Part shown: in pieces, positions 1 through 8,195 of the stretch
How positions within the stretch are numbered: position 1 is the stretch's first letter
Layout: every line of letters begins with the position of its first letter
Assembly: GCA_001418405.1 (NCBI GenBank)
Contig: LIQL01000247.1
Coordinates: 1 to 64,000, forward strand
DNA from: Streptomyces diastatochromogenes
GTDB lineage: Bacteria; Actinomycetota; Actinomycetes; Streptomycetales; Streptomycetaceae
Direction of reading: 5' to 3'
Length of the DNA stretch: 64,000 nt
Notes under the pieces: generated by a model
The model's input: the letters and a program-made list of their open reading frames with translations, nothing else
What the model was told of the DNA's origin: nothing
The model's database searches: none
Program-made: the position numbers and the translations under genes

Positions 1-291
1 GCCGCGCTTGCGCAGCAGCGCGCCGATCGGACCGGCGCTGGCGGTCGGCGGCAGGTGCGTCGACTCGCCCCCGTCCCGTTGGTCGTAGCGGGCGACCGCG
101 AACCCTCGGGCGGCCAGTGCCCGGGCCAACCCGGTGGGCCACCAGTGTCGGGCGACGCCCAGGCCGGTCACCAACAGGAGCGGTTCGCCACTCGTGTCCT
201 CGGGCGTCAACCGGTCGTATCCGAGCCGGACTTCACCGTTGGACGCCCACCGGGTCGGGCTCCATGCGGGCGACGTCGCGTGGCGGCTCAT
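1..291 (-). CDS. alpha/beta hydrolase, N-terminal part (runs off window)
   Basis: The first 97 codons of a minus-strand gene whose 3' end lies outside the window. The start is the ATG at 291-289, preceded by GGAGGGAAGGCG. The visible protein begins with a hydrolase-like beta strand (GEVRLGYDRL), then LLLVTGLG followed by W, the usual first strand and oxyanion region of alpha/beta hydrolases, and later YDQRDGGES, the turn after strand 4. The nucleophile and the rest of the triad are not in view, so substrate is unknown. It is divergent from the TetR gene at 494 and shares a 200-bp region with two palindromes, so it is the probable target of that repressor. Confidence 0.75.
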   Translation of the reverse strand, partial: MSRHATSPAWSPTRWASNGEVRLGYDRLTPEDTSGEPLLLVTGLGVARHWWPTGLARALAARGFAVARYDQRDGGESTHLPPTASAGPIGALLRKRG

Positions 292-420
292 CGCCTTCCC
301 TCCTTCCGTCGCGGGCTCCTCGGCCCTCTTGGCCGCGGCAACCGCTCGTCGTGCGGTGGTGTCGTGCGGGGTCACGGTCCCTCCGTCCTCGATCGCGTGG
401 TGCAAGGACACCGATACTGC

Positions 421-455
421 GAACACTGTTCTCGGTTATGGAGTGATAATTATCA
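421..455. promoter_or_regulatory. two palindromic operator candidates between hydrolase and TetR
   Basis: Two inverted repeats lie in the divergent region: GAACA-C-TGTTC at 421-431 and the perfect 12-bp palindrome TGATAATTATCA at 444-455. The second is strikingly AT-rich for this genome and may overlap a -10 region. Both are of the size bound by TetR dimers, and they sit 39-73 bp upstream of the TetR start. Function as operators is inferred from position and symmetry only. Confidence 0.55.
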
Positions 456-493
456 GCAGAGGACCGGGTTACGGAAGGGGCGGGTGAGGTTCG

Positions 494-1231
494 GTGGCCG
501 ACAAGGCGGATCGGGCGACGGAGGCCGTGGTGGTCTGGGAACGCCCCGAACGGGGTGCCCGTGGGCCTGCGCCGGAGCGGAGCCGCGAGCAGCTCACCGC
601 GGCCGCGGTCGGGCTGGCGGACGCCGGCGGGCTGGCCGCGGTCTCCGTCCGGCAGGTGGCCAGGGAACTGGGCACCGGACCCGCTTCGCTCTACCGGTAC
701 GTGGCCGGACGCGACGACCTGGTGGACCTCATGGTGGACGCCGCCACCGCGGAGGTCGACCTCGACGTCGAGCTGACGGGAGATCCGGTGGCGGACCTGG
801 TCGGGTTGGCCGCCCGGACGCAGCAGGTCCACCTGCGGCATCCGTGGCTGTTGGAGGTGGCACCGGAAGCCCTGCGGACCGGGCCGCGGGGGGTGGACTA
901 CCTGGAGTACGCGCTGCGCGCGTTGGAACCGGTGGCGGCGCTGACCGGGCCCGGCAAACTGGAGGCGGTGGCCGTGTTGAACGCCCTGGTCGCCATGTTG
1001 TCCGCGGTCGAACTCCGCACCCGCCGGTCCCCCACGGGCCGCCAGTCGGCCCAGTCCGCCTATCTGGACGCCGTGGTCGCACGAGGCGGACATCCGTTGC
1101 TGGCAGCGGCGTTGGCGGGGGGAGCGGCGGGCGCCGGCCGGCCCGGTACCGAAAGCCCGGCCGGGGACCCCTTCGAACGGATGGTCCGACGGGTGCTCGC
1201 CGGCCTGCTCGGGCCCGAACCGCCGGCCTAG
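494..1231 (+). CDS. TetR/AcrR-family transcriptional repressor
   Basis: A 245-residue repressor starting at GTG. The N-terminal helix-turn-helix is visible at about residues 30-80: SREQLTAAAVGLADAGGLAA, then VRQVARELGTGPASLYRYV, the classical TetR recognition helix ending in LYRYV. The C-terminal half is the ligand-binding, dimerisation domain. It is divergently arranged with the alpha/beta hydrolase and likely controls that gene and itself through the palindromes at 421-455. The upstream Shine-Dalgarno is modest (GGGGCGGGTGAGG). The inducer cannot be guessed. Confidence 0.85.
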   Translation: MADKADRATEAVVVWERPERGARGPAPERSREQLTAAAVGLADAGGLAAVSVRQVARELGTGPASLYRYVAGRDDLVDLMVDAATAEVDLDVELTGDPVADLVGLAARTQQVHLRHPWLLEVAPEALRTGPRGVDYLEYALRALEPVAALTGPGKLEAVAVLNALVAMLSAVELRTRRSPTGRQSAQSAYLDAVVARGGHPLLAAALAGGAAGAGRPGTESPAGDPFERMVRRVLAGLLGPEPPA

Positions 1232-1281
1232 TTCCCGCTCCTCAGGGCGCTACCGCGACCGGCGGCCCGGTGGGGAGGCGA

Positions 1282-2154
1282 TCAGGCCGATCCCCCGGTG
1301 GCGGTCCGGGCGTAGTGCTCGGCGATCTCGTCGCTGGTCGTCAGCCACACCCCGGGGTGCTGGGCGACGTACTCCAGCGCCTGGTCCAGGTACTTGTGGC
1401 GGAACGGCTGGTTGATGACGAACGGGTGCAGCACCAACGACATCACCCGGCCGCTGCCCGCCGCGTCCTCGTGGAGCTGGTCCAACTGGTCCTTGACGAT
1501 CTGCACGAAGTCCGGGCCGCTCAGGCTCTTGCCGACGAACAGACTGATGTCGTTGACCTCGATCGAGTACGGGACGCTGAGCATGCCCGGGACGTTGAGG
1601 CGGTAGGGCTGGTCGTCGTTGCTCCAGTCCAGGACGTAGTCCAGGCCCAGTTCGGCGAGGAGTTCCGGGGTCCGGAACGTCTCGGTGAGGGCGGGGCCGA
1701 GCCAGCCGCGGGGGCGGTGGCCGGTGGTCCGCTCGATGGTGCCGACGACCTCGGCCAGGTAGGCGCGCTCCTCGTCGGGCGACATGTCGGCCTGGAAGAG
1801 GGAGTTGTTCTTCCCGTGGGCGATCCAGGCCCAGTTCCGGGCCCGGCCGGCCTCGACGATCTGCGGGTGGCGGTCGCCGACGTCGGAGTTGAGCATCACG
1901 CTGGCGCGCATCCCGTGCCGGTCGAGGCTCTCGATCAGTCGCCAGATGCCCACCCGCGGACCGTAGTCGCGCCAGCCGTAGTTGAGCGGATCCGGGGCGA
2001 GCCCGGCGGTGCCGGGGAAGATGCTCGTCGACGGGCGGTCGACCTGGTAGTGCTCGACGTTCAGCCCGACGTAGAAGGCGATCCGGGCGCCGCCGGGCCA
2101 GGCGATCGGGTCCCGTTCGGTGATCGGGCTGTAGTCGTAGAGCTGGTTGTCCAT
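1282..2154 (-). CDS. polysaccharide deacetylase-family protein
   Basis: A 290-residue protein of the carbohydrate esterase 4 / PuuE-like NodB fold. Visible features are an N-terminal WPGGARIAFYVGLNVEHY, RVGIWRLIESLDRHGMRASV (the barrel strand-helix typical of NodB domains), LNSDVGDRHPQIVEAG, and a C-terminal SLVLHPFVINQP. There is no signal peptide, so the protein is probably cytosolic, as in the allantoinase/imidase-like branch rather than the cell-wall deacetylases. I prefer the ATG at 2154 over the GTG nine bases upstream because GAGG lies eight bases before the ATG. A 14-bp palindrome lies 64 bp upstream. The substrate is unknown. Confidence 0.8.
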   Translation of the reverse strand: MDNQLYDYSPITERDPIAWPGGARIAFYVGLNVEHYQVDRPSTSIFPGTAGLAPDPLNYGWRDYGPRVGIWRLIESLDRHGMRASVMLNSDVGDRHPQIVEAGRARNWAWIAHGKNNSLFQADMSPDEERAYLAEVVGTIERTTGHRPRGWLGPALTETFRTPELLAELGLDYVLDWSNDDQPYRLNVPGMLSVPYSIEVNDISLFVGKSLSGPDFVQIVKDQLDQLHEDAAGSGRVMSLVLHPFVINQPFRHKYLDQALEYVAQHPGVWLTTSDEIAEHYARTATGGSA

Positions 2155-2217
2155 GGGAGTCACCTCGTGCCCGTAGGGGTGCGGTACTTCCGCAGCCGCA
2201 TCCGCATCGTCGAACCC

Positions 2218-2231
2218 TCACATTGATGTGA
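2218..2231. promoter_or_regulatory. 14-bp palindrome upstream of the deacetylase gene
   Basis: TCACATTGATGTGA, two 6-bp arms around TG, lies 64 bp upstream of the deacetylase start and 54 bp past the stop of the acetyltransferase gene on the same strand. Its size and position suit an operator in the deacetylase promoter. No regulator gene is adjacent. Confidence 0.4.
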
Positions 2232-2284
2232 AGGTCAAGTGCGGTCCGGAAGCGAGCCCGGACACGGGTGGCGCGGGGCACTGG

Positions 2285-2917
2285 CTAGGGGCGGTGGACG
2301 CAGGCCGCGAGCCCCGCGCGTCGCTGCCAGCCGAGCGCTTCGTACAGGGCGCGGCCCTCGTCGGTCGCGCCCAGGACGCCGAGCGTCGCACCCTGGGCCA
2401 CGGCGCGGTCGGCGAGCGTGCGCATCACGAAGCCGCCCAAGCCGCGCCGGCGGTGCGCCTCCTGGGTCTGCACCCGGTCGACGACGGTGGCCGGGCCGAG
2501 GACGGCCATCTGTCCCTGCGCGGCGAACTCGCCGTGCGCGTCGTGCACCCGGACGTACGTGACGCCGTCCGCGGTCTCCACGGTCGCGCGGTAGCCGTCG
2601 GGTGCCGCCGGGCGCGTGGTCCGCAGGTCCGTGGCCATCAGATGGCCCGTCTCCTCCTTGTCCACCACCCAGCCCGTCGGAAGCCACGGCTCCGCGGTCT
2701 CGGTCTCCACGGGGAGCTTCAGCCAGGTGTACGGGGCGGTCGCCGACGCGGTGGCCGCCCGCACCGCGCCCTCGTCGGGATCGGGCAGGACGTGGCGGCC
2801 CGTCTGCTCCGGAAGCCCGACGTCGATGTAGAGCCCCCAGGGGTGTTCGACCGCCCGGGGGCGCTGACGCGAGACGACCCAACCGGCCGCCCAGATCCTG
2901 ACGAGTTCCGGAACCAT
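2285..2917 (-). CDS. GNAT-family N-acetyltransferase
   Basis: A 210-residue protein from the ATG at 2917, which is preceded by GGGGAGGG. A longer reading from further upstream would cross a near-palindromic site and is less likely. The C-terminal half has the GNAT core: MAVLGPATVVDRVQTQEAHR, then RRRGLGGFVM, the acetyl-CoA pyrophosphate loop (R/Q-x-x-G-x-G/A), and GATDEGRALYEALGW, the usual C-terminal strand-helix. The N-terminal 110 residues are less conserved. The acceptor substrate is unknown. The gene has its own promoter region at 2918-3059. Confidence 0.8.
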   Translation of the reverse strand: MVPELVRIWAAGWVVSRQRPRAVEHPWGLYIDVGLPEQTGRHVLPDPDEGAVRAATASATAPYTWLKLPVETETAEPWLPTGWVVDKEETGHLMATDLRTTRPAAPDGYRATVETADGVTYVRVHDAHGEFAAQGQMAVLGPATVVDRVQTQEAHRRRGLGGFVMRTLADRAVAQGATLGVLGATDEGRALYEALGWQRRAGLAACVHRP

Positions 2918-2938
2918 CGAACCCTCCCCAAGTAAGTG

Positions 2939-2957
2939 GTGCACAACGTTAGTGCAC
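2939..2957. promoter_or_regulatory. repeat GTGCAC-N7-GTGCAC, operator candidate
   Basis: Two copies of the self-complementary hexamer GTGCAC flank AACGTTA, itself containing the palindrome AACGTT. The whole 19-bp element is close to symmetric and lies 22 bp upstream of the acetyltransferase start codon, where a promoter should be. It probably binds a dimeric regulator that is not encoded next to it. Confidence 0.45.
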
Positions 2958-3059
2958 ATTACATCGTCGCAGTGAGGGCGGCACTCTATTTGGTGGCGGC
3001 AGGGGGAGGCGCGTGCCGGCCCTCCTGGAGCCCCGCGGGCCCGGGCCTCCTGACGGGCC

Positions 3060-4289
3060 CTACGCGCCCGCGCCGGCTGCGACGTCGCCGGTGACCAGCA
3101 GGTGTCGCGGCCCGCGGAGGATGGGGCTGTGCCGGTAGGGCGGTGGGTCCTCCACCAGATGCGGGGCGTCCAGGCCGTGCAGCAACGCGGTCAGCGCGAC
3201 CTGCGTTTCGAGGCGGGCCAGCGGGGCGCCGAAGCAGTTGTGGACGCCACTGCCGAAGCCGAAGTGCTGGTTGTCCCGGCGGGCGGGGTCGAAGTGGTCG
3301 GCGTCCTCGAACCGCAGCGGATCCCGGTTGCCGGACGCCAGGACGAGGAACAGCGGCACGCCCTGAGGGATGGTCACCCCGCCCACCTCGACGTCGGTCA
3401 GCGGCGTGCGCTGCGGCAGCATCTGCACCGGCGGCTCGTACCGCAACAGTTCCTCCACGGCCGACGGCATCAGCTCCGGCTCCCGGCGCAACCGCTCCAG
3501 CGCCTCCGGACGGCGCAGCAGGGTGAGCATGCCGTTGGTGATGAGATTGACCGTCGTCTCGTGCCCCGCGATCGTCAGCAGGGTCAGCGTCGTCGTCAAC
3601 TCCGGCTCGGTGAGGCGGCCTTCGGGCCCATCGTCGTGCACCAGCGCCGAGATCATGTCGTCGGCCGGACGCTCCCGCCGGCGCTGGGCCAGCGCGCCCA
3701 AATACCCGGCCATCGAGACCCGGGCCTGCGCGGCCGCGCGGAGCCTGCCGTCCGGATCCTCGTCGGGGGAGCGGTCCAGGGAGGCGATGATGGTGTTGGT
3801 CCAGCCGCGGATCTCGGGCATGTCCTCCCTGGGGACGCCCAGCAGCCGACAGATCACGGTGACCGGCAACGGATAGGCGAAGTCGTCCACCAGGTCGATC
3901 CGGTCCCGGCCCCGGAGACCGTCGACCAGTTCCCGGGCGACGTCCACGATGTCGTCGTGCAGCGCGTCGATCCGGCCGGGGGAGTGGGGCGGGCCGAAGT
4001 GGCGCATCGCCAACCGGCGGAGCCGGTCGTGTTCGGGATCGTCGACGGCGATGAAGGACGGCGGCAGGTCCTCGGGCCGGTCCCGCAGGTCGGGGTGGGT
4101 GCGGTGGCGCACGTCCGAGCTGATCCGCGGATCGTGCAGCAGCGCGGCGATCTCGTGGTACGTGCCGACCAGGTAGCTGCCGTCGTCCTGTCGGGCCACA
4201 CCGTGCTCGCGGAGCTCGGTGTAGAGGGGATAGGGGTCGGGGCGGCTGGCGTAGGCGTTGATCCGCTCCAGCAGGGTCTCCGTGGACAT
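3060..4289 (-). CDS. cytochrome P450
   Basis: A 409-residue soluble bacterial P450, full length for the family. Oxygen-activation motif AGHETT is at residues 241-246 in helix I, the ExxR pair at E280/R283 (EELLRYEPP), and the heme loop FGFGSGVHNCFG at 343-354 with the thiolate ligand C352. It is the last gene of a three-gene unit that supplies its own electron chain: ferredoxin (5932-5711), reductase (5721-4354), then this P450 after 64 bp. The expected reaction is NAD(P)H-driven monooxygenation of a small molecule. The subfamily and substrate cannot be read from the sequence. Confidence 0.95.
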   Translation of the reverse strand: MSTETLLERINAYASRPDPYPLYTELREHGVARQDDGSYLVGTYHEIAALLHDPRISSDVRHRTHPDLRDRPEDLPPSFIAVDDPEHDRLRRLAMRHFGPPHSPGRIDALHDDIVDVARELVDGLRGRDRIDLVDDFAYPLPVTVICRLLGVPREDMPEIRGWTNTIIASLDRSPDEDPDGRLRAAAQARVSMAGYLGALAQRRRERPADDMISALVHDDGPEGRLTEPELTTTLTLLTIAGHETTVNLITNGMLTLLRRPEALERLRREPELMPSAVEELLRYEPPVQMLPQRTPLTDVEVGGVTIPQGVPLFLVLASGNRDPLRFEDADHFDPARRDNQHFGFGSGVHNCFGAPLARLETQVALTALLHGLDAPHLVEDPPPYRHSPILRGPRHLLVTGDVAAGAGA

Positions 4290-4353
4290 CAGCGCGGCTC
4301 TCCTCGTCGAGGGCGGGGGCGAAGCGGCGGGCGGACCGGGCCCGGAACGGCGG

Positions 4354-5721
4354 TCAGGCCATCGGACGCACCACGGCGAGGCGGCGGTCCGGCAGATGAC
4401 CGGTGAGGGCGACGGTCGGGCCGTGCGAGAGCACCCTGGGGTCCGGGACGTCGGACGGGACGACCTTCGGCGACGCGGGCCGGTCGGCGGCGCCCGGCTC
4501 GGGCGGGAACGGCGCCGCGGTCTCGATCAGATGCCGGTAGTGCTCCAGCCACTTGGCGCGGTTGACGCTGACCGCGGCGGTGATCCGGCCGCGGTAGCCG
4601 TAGACCACGACCAGCCGGCCCTCCTCGACCGAGCCCTGGGCGACGGTCACCTGGTCGGAGAAGGTCGGGACGCCGACTGACTTGATGTTCAGCCCGAACT
4701 GGCTGGACCAGAAGGCCGGCACCGCCAGGTGCGGGCGGCGCCGGGGTCCCGGGTTGACCATGTTGTGCGCCGCCACCTCGGCCTGCTCCACGGCGTTGCC
4801 CCAGTGCTCCAGCGCGAGCATCTGGTACTCGAAGAGCGGATGCGGAAAGCGGGCCACGTCGCCGGCGACGAACACGTCGTCGGTGACGATCCCGTACATG
4901 TCGAAGGCCCGGCATCCGGCGTCACAGGCCACGCCCCGTGGACCCGCGGCGAGGCCGGTGTCGGCCAGCCACTCGGTGTTGCGGACGGCGCCCAGGGCGA
5001 CCACCGCGACGTCGGCGTCGATCCGGCTGCCGTCGGACAGTTCGGCGCCGGTCAGCCGTCCGGCGTCGCCGGTGAGCGAGGTGACCGTCACCCCGCAGCG
5101 CAGATCGACGCCGTGCGCGCGCTGCAACCGTGCGGCGAACGCCCCCAGCGTGCCCCCGAGCGCCCCGACCAGTGGCGCCGGTCCGCGCTCGGCGACCGTC
5201 ACCGCCAGACCGCGTTCCCGGCAGGCGGAGGCGATCTCCGAGCCGGTGAACCCGGCCCCGATGACCAGGACGCGGCGCGGTCCGGCGTCCAGGCGCTCGG
5301 CGAGCCGGTGTGCGTCGTCGACGGTCCGTACCGTCAGCACCCCGTCCAGGCGGGCCTCTTCGGGGTGTGGCCAGGGGCGGGCCCGGGTTCCCGTGGCGAT
5401 CAGCAGACGGTCGAACGGGAGCCGTTCGCCGTTCCTCAGCAGCACTTCCTTCGTGGCCGGATCGAGACCGCTGGCCCGTACGCCCAGCTTCCACCGGGCG
5501 TCGACCGGGCGACGGGCCGGCAGTCCGACGTCCGCCGCGGGCACCCGGCCCAGCAGCACCTGCTTCGACAGCGGCGGGCGGTCGTAGGGCGGATGCGGTT
5601 CGTCGCCGACCAGGGTGAGGTCCCCGGTGAACCCCTCGTCCCGCAGGGTCTCGGCCGCGCGCAGTCCGGCCAGGGACGCGCCGACGATGACGATCCGTCC
5701 GCTCTTGAGGTCATCGGACAT
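4354..5721 (-). CDS. FAD-dependent ferredoxin reductase (P450 electron transfer)
   Basis: A 455-residue pyridine nucleotide-disulfide-type oxidoreductase. IVIVGASLAGLRAAE near residue 10 is the FAD-binding Rossmann motif, YDRPPLSKQ is typical of the ferredoxin/rubredoxin reductase branch, VLVIGAGFTGSEIAS is the NAD(P)H-binding motif, and VFVAGDVARF is the second FAD motif. The start ATG at 5721 overlaps the end of the ferredoxin gene by 11 bp, so the two are translationally coupled. It should pass electrons from NAD(P)H to the ferredoxin and so to the P450 encoded downstream. Confidence 0.93.
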   Translation of the reverse strand: MSDDLKSGRIVIVGASLAGLRAAETLRDEGFTGDLTLVGDEPHPPYDRPPLSKQVLLGRVPAADVGLPARRPVDARWKLGVRASGLDPATKEVLLRNGERLPFDRLLIATGTRARPWPHPEEARLDGVLTVRTVDDAHRLAERLDAGPRRVLVIGAGFTGSEIASACRERGLAVTVAERGPAPLVGALGGTLGAFAARLQRAHGVDLRCGVTVTSLTGDAGRLTGAELSDGSRIDADVAVVALGAVRNTEWLADTGLAAGPRGVACDAGCRAFDMYGIVTDDVFVAGDVARFPHPLFEYQMLALEHWGNAVEQAEVAAHNMVNPGPRRRPHLAVPAFWSSQFGLNIKSVGVPTFSDQVTVAQGSVEEGRLVVVYGYRGRITAAVSVNRAKWLEHYRHLIETAAPFPPEPGAADRPASPKVVPSDVPDPRVLSHGPTVALTGHLPDRRLAVVRPMA

Positions 5722-5932
5722 CGGTGCCCGCCCCCGCTCCGGCCCGTTCGCCGACGAGGATGGCCTGCACCGGGCAGGCCGCCGCCGCCCGCCGCACGCG
5801 TTCCGCCTGGTCGTCCGGGGGAGTCGGGGCGTACAGCAGGGCCTCCTCGCCGTGCAGCTCGAACACCCGTGGCGCGAGGAACACGCACTGTGCGTACCCC
5901 TGGCACCGGTTGAGGTCGACCACGATCTGCAT
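5711..5932 (-). CDS. [3Fe-4S]-type ferredoxin
   Basis: A 73-residue ferredoxin starting at ATG 5932 with GGAGGAAC upstream. Cluster cysteines are C10 and C16 (CQGYAQC) and C53 (CPVQAI). The position that carries the second cysteine in [4Fe-4S] ferredoxins is G12 here, so a [3Fe-4S] cluster is expected, as in the ferredoxins that serve actinomycete P450s. It is first in the operon and overlaps the reductase gene. The acidic strand FELHGEEAL is typical of this small ferredoxin family. Confidence 0.93.
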   Translation of the reverse strand: MQIVVDLNRCQGYAQCVFLAPRVFELHGEEALLYAPTPPDDQAERVRRAAAACPVQAILVGERAGAGAGTDVR

Positions 5933-6524
5933 GTCCGCACCGTTCCTCCGCGCGAGCCGTCCCCTCCGTCCTACTTGCCCGCGGCGGGCGGCGCGGGCGG
6001 TGCTGGGCCGGAGGGGTGTGCACGGGGAGTGAACGGTGGTGGGGCCGGGACGCCCGGTGGTGCGGGGCGCGCCGCGGCCGGTCCGGGGTCCCGTCGGGGG
6101 CTCCGTCGCCGGCCCCGTCGGAATCGCCGGCCGCCGCGGCGGGATTTCGTGCGCCGGGTCAAATGTGCGGCGAACCCTTATGGCGCAGCATGGGAATACG
6201 GGACGGTGGGAAGGTTTCCGAAGAGCGAAGTATCGGCGAACGGTAGTGCCGGGGCGGGTGCACGGCGGCGGAACTGTAAGTTCCGGATAGCGTTCCCCCG
6301 GCGTTCCGGCCGGGCGAGGCAGTTGGTCGGCGAGTATCGGGTATCCGAATTGACCCGTATTCGCCCGTGACATCCTGCATCGGTCGAAACGTCATTCCTG
6401 AGGCGCTCGATGTGCAACGTGGACAAAATCTTTGCGATCATTTCAATCGAACTTGCCTCCTCCGTCCCGAGTGTGAGATGGGATGGAGTGGAACGCTGCC
6501 CTACGAACTGTGAGGAAACACGGG
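5933..6524. other. intergenic region between divergent P450 operon and acyltransferase gene
   Basis: About 590 bases with no convincing gene. Open frames here have atypical composition and no supported start. The left side must hold the promoter of the ferredoxin-reductase-P450 operon, the right side that of the acyltransferase. The stretch 6415-6460 is relatively AT-rich for this genome. Related GTATCGG words occur near 6230 and 6335, but I see no strong palindrome. Confidence 0.5.
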
Positions 6525-7730
6525 ATGCCCTTCGCTCTGCCTGGAACTCTGGCCGCACCAGGGAAGGGGCAGGGGCAATCCAGACTCTATGTCCTGGACG
6601 GACTGCGCCTCGTTGCGGCGCTGATGGTCCTGGCGTATCACTACATCACCCTCCGTGATGGCTGGGGTAATGATCCGCATGCGATCTCGCCGACGATCTA
6701 CCATCTCTCGCAATTCGGCTGGCTCGGCGTCGAAGTCTTCTTCCTGATCAGTGGATTCGTCATCTGCATGAGCGCCTGGGGGCGTTCGCTCGGCGACTTC
6801 GTGAAATCCCGCGTCTCCCGCCTGTATCCGGCGTACTGGGTCGGCGTCCTGCTCACCGCGGCCGTGTTGATGATCTGGCCACGGGTCCGCAGTGCGGACA
6901 ACCTGGAAACAGTCCTGACAAACCTCACCATGCTCCAACAGGGCGTGGGGGTTTCCGACCTCGATGACGTCTACTGGTCGCTCTTCGTCGAGCTGAAGTT
7001 CTACCTGCTGTTCGCCCTCGTCGTGTACCGCGGCGTCACCTATCGCCGGTGCGTGCTCTTCTGCGGATTGTGGACGGTGGCCGGAGTCGTCGCGCTCAAG
7101 GCCAACAGCAACTTCCTTTCGGTGTGGGCGATCGCTCCTTACTCGCCGTACTTCATCGCGGGCATCGCCTTCTATCTGATGTACCGCTTCAAGCCCACGC
7201 TGCTCCTCTGGGCGATCGTCGCGGTCGAATTCCTGCTGGCCCAGCACTACGTCCGCGGACGCTTGGTGATGAACGTCGGAGCCAAGGCGGACATGGCGCA
7301 CGGCTGGCCGGCCCGGGTGGGCGTCATCCTGGCCTTCGCCGTCATGGCGGCCATCGCCCTCGGGGTATTCAACAAGGTGCAGTGGCGCTGGCTGACGACC
7401 GCCGGCTCATTGACGTACCCGCTGTACCTCCTGCACATGTACATCGGATTCACCCTCATCGACCTGCTGCGCAACAAGATGCCGGCGCCCGTCCTGCTGC
7501 TCTCCATCGTCGCGTTCATGCTGATCGTTTCCTACGTCGTTCACCGGCTGGTGGAAAGGCCCCTGAGTAAATGGCTGCGCAACGGCATCCAAAAGGGTCT
7601 CCAGGAAATGCGGAGGAATTCCAAGAGCCAGGTCGCCTCGGAATCCGATACCGGCGGAACGGGGTCGGCCGCCCGGCAGAATTCCGTCGCCGACAATTGT
7701 CGCGTGGGAACGCAGCGACCGTCCCTGTGA
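6525..7730 (+). CDS. acyltransferase-3 family membrane protein
   Basis: A 401-residue integral membrane acyltransferase (OafA/YrhL type). LYVLDGLRLVAALMVLAYHY near the N-terminus carries the family's Arg and the catalytic His of the first helix. GVEVFFLISGFVI and KSRVSRLYPAYW follow, as is usual, then about ten transmembrane segments. A polar tail of some 60 residues is cytoplasmic. I choose the ATG at 6525 because TGAGGAAACACGGG precedes it; an ATG 42 bp upstream would add 14 residues. These enzymes O-acylate sugars, cell-wall polymers or secondary metabolites. No neighbour identifies the substrate. GC content is lower than in flanking genes, a mild sign of separate origin. Confidence 0.9.
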   Translation: MPFALPGTLAAPGKGQGQSRLYVLDGLRLVAALMVLAYHYITLRDGWGNDPHAISPTIYHLSQFGWLGVEVFFLISGFVICMSAWGRSLGDFVKSRVSRLYPAYWVGVLLTAAVLMIWPRVRSADNLETVLTNLTMLQQGVGVSDLDDVYWSLFVELKFYLLFALVVYRGVTYRRCVLFCGLWTVAGVVALKANSNFLSVWAIAPYSPYFIAGIAFYLMYRFKPTLLLWAIVAVEFLLAQHYVRGRLVMNVGAKADMAHGWPARVGVILAFAVMAAIALGVFNKVQWRWLTTAGSLTYPLYLLHMYIGFTLIDLLRNKMPAPVLLLSIVAFMLIVSYVVHRLVERPLSKWLRNGIQKGLQEMRRNSKSQVASESDTGGTGSAARQNSVADNCRVGTQRPSL

Positions 7731-7753
7731 CGTCGCAACGGGGCGGCCGGGCG

Positions 7754-7780
7754 GCGTGACGGATGCCTCATCCGGCACGC
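7754..7780 (+). terminator. hairpin terminator after the acyltransferase gene
   Basis: CGGATG-cct-CATCCG (7760-7774) is extended by GCGTG/CACGC on each side with a single mismatch. The stem begins 24 bp after the stop codon. No U-tract follows, which is normal for actinomycete terminators. Confidence 0.6.
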
Positions 7781-7821
7781 GCGCACCTGCCGCCCCGCCC
7801 GGCACCCGGCCCGCGCCACCC

Positions 7822-7865
7822 TGCCCCGTATCCCGCTGATTGCCAGCCCAGTGGGATACGGGGCA
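7822..7865 (+). promoter_or_regulatory. 13-bp perfect inverted repeat just upstream of a small gene
   Basis: TGCCCCGTATCCC (7822-7834) pairs perfectly with GGGATACGGGGCA (7853-7865) across an 18-base loop. The right arm ends ten bases before the ATG at 7876 and contains the only G-rich stretch that could serve as ribosome binding site. If transcribed, the hairpin would mask translation initiation; as DNA it could be an operator. Either way it probably regulates the gene at 7876. Confidence 0.55.
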
Positions 7866-7875
7866 CTCTTACGTC

Positions 7876-8148
7876 ATGTCATACGTACGACTCGAAGCGT
7901 GGATCGGCGGGGAATGGCTGGAGGTGGACGCGGTGAGCGTCACCGTGGAGGAGTCCGCGCTGACCTTGTCCTTCGAGCGCCAGCGGACCGAAGCCGGATA
8001 CCGGAGCATGATCTGGGAGCCGCTGGAGCACTTCCTGCGGGAGTACCGCGAGGAGCCGATCGTGGTCGTCCCGCTCGGCCGCAGCCTGCCCGTGATGTAC
8101 GCACCAGGAGCGGCCGGCCCCTTCCGGCTGGCCGAGGTGACGGAATGA
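7876..8148 (+). CDS. small hypothetical protein, 90 residues
   Basis: A 90-residue soluble protein (MSYVRLEAWIGGEWLEVDAV...) with alternating beta-strand-like segments, a central Arg-rich helix (RTEAGYRSM), and a C-terminal VVVPLGRSLPVMYAPG. I do not recognise the family. The ATG at 7876 begins the part with coding-like composition; a TTG 36 bp upstream is in frame but lies inside the hairpin loop. There is no ordinary Shine-Dalgarno; see the inverted repeat at 7822. It faces the flavin monooxygenase gene convergently. Codon usage (third-position GC) supports it as real. Confidence 0.6.
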   Translation: MSYVRLEAWIGGEWLEVDAVSVTVEESALTLSFERQRTEAGYRSMIWEPLEHFLREYREEPIVVVPLGRSLPVMYAPGAAGPFRLAEVTE

Positions 8149-8195
8149 GGGAGCGGCCCGCGTGACGCAGCCGGGACGGGGCGACGCACGCCCCG

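Noticed and set aside
55-2226. A 723-codon plus-strand open frame over the TetR and deacetylase genes
   Set aside because: Its protein is Arg/Gly/Pro-rich without any domain, and it overlaps two well-supported genes; it is a shadow of high-GC coding sequence.
5933-6373. N-terminal extension of the ferredoxin to 220 residues
   Set aside because: The extra 147 residues have non-coding composition, and a good ribosome binding site precedes the ATG at 5932.
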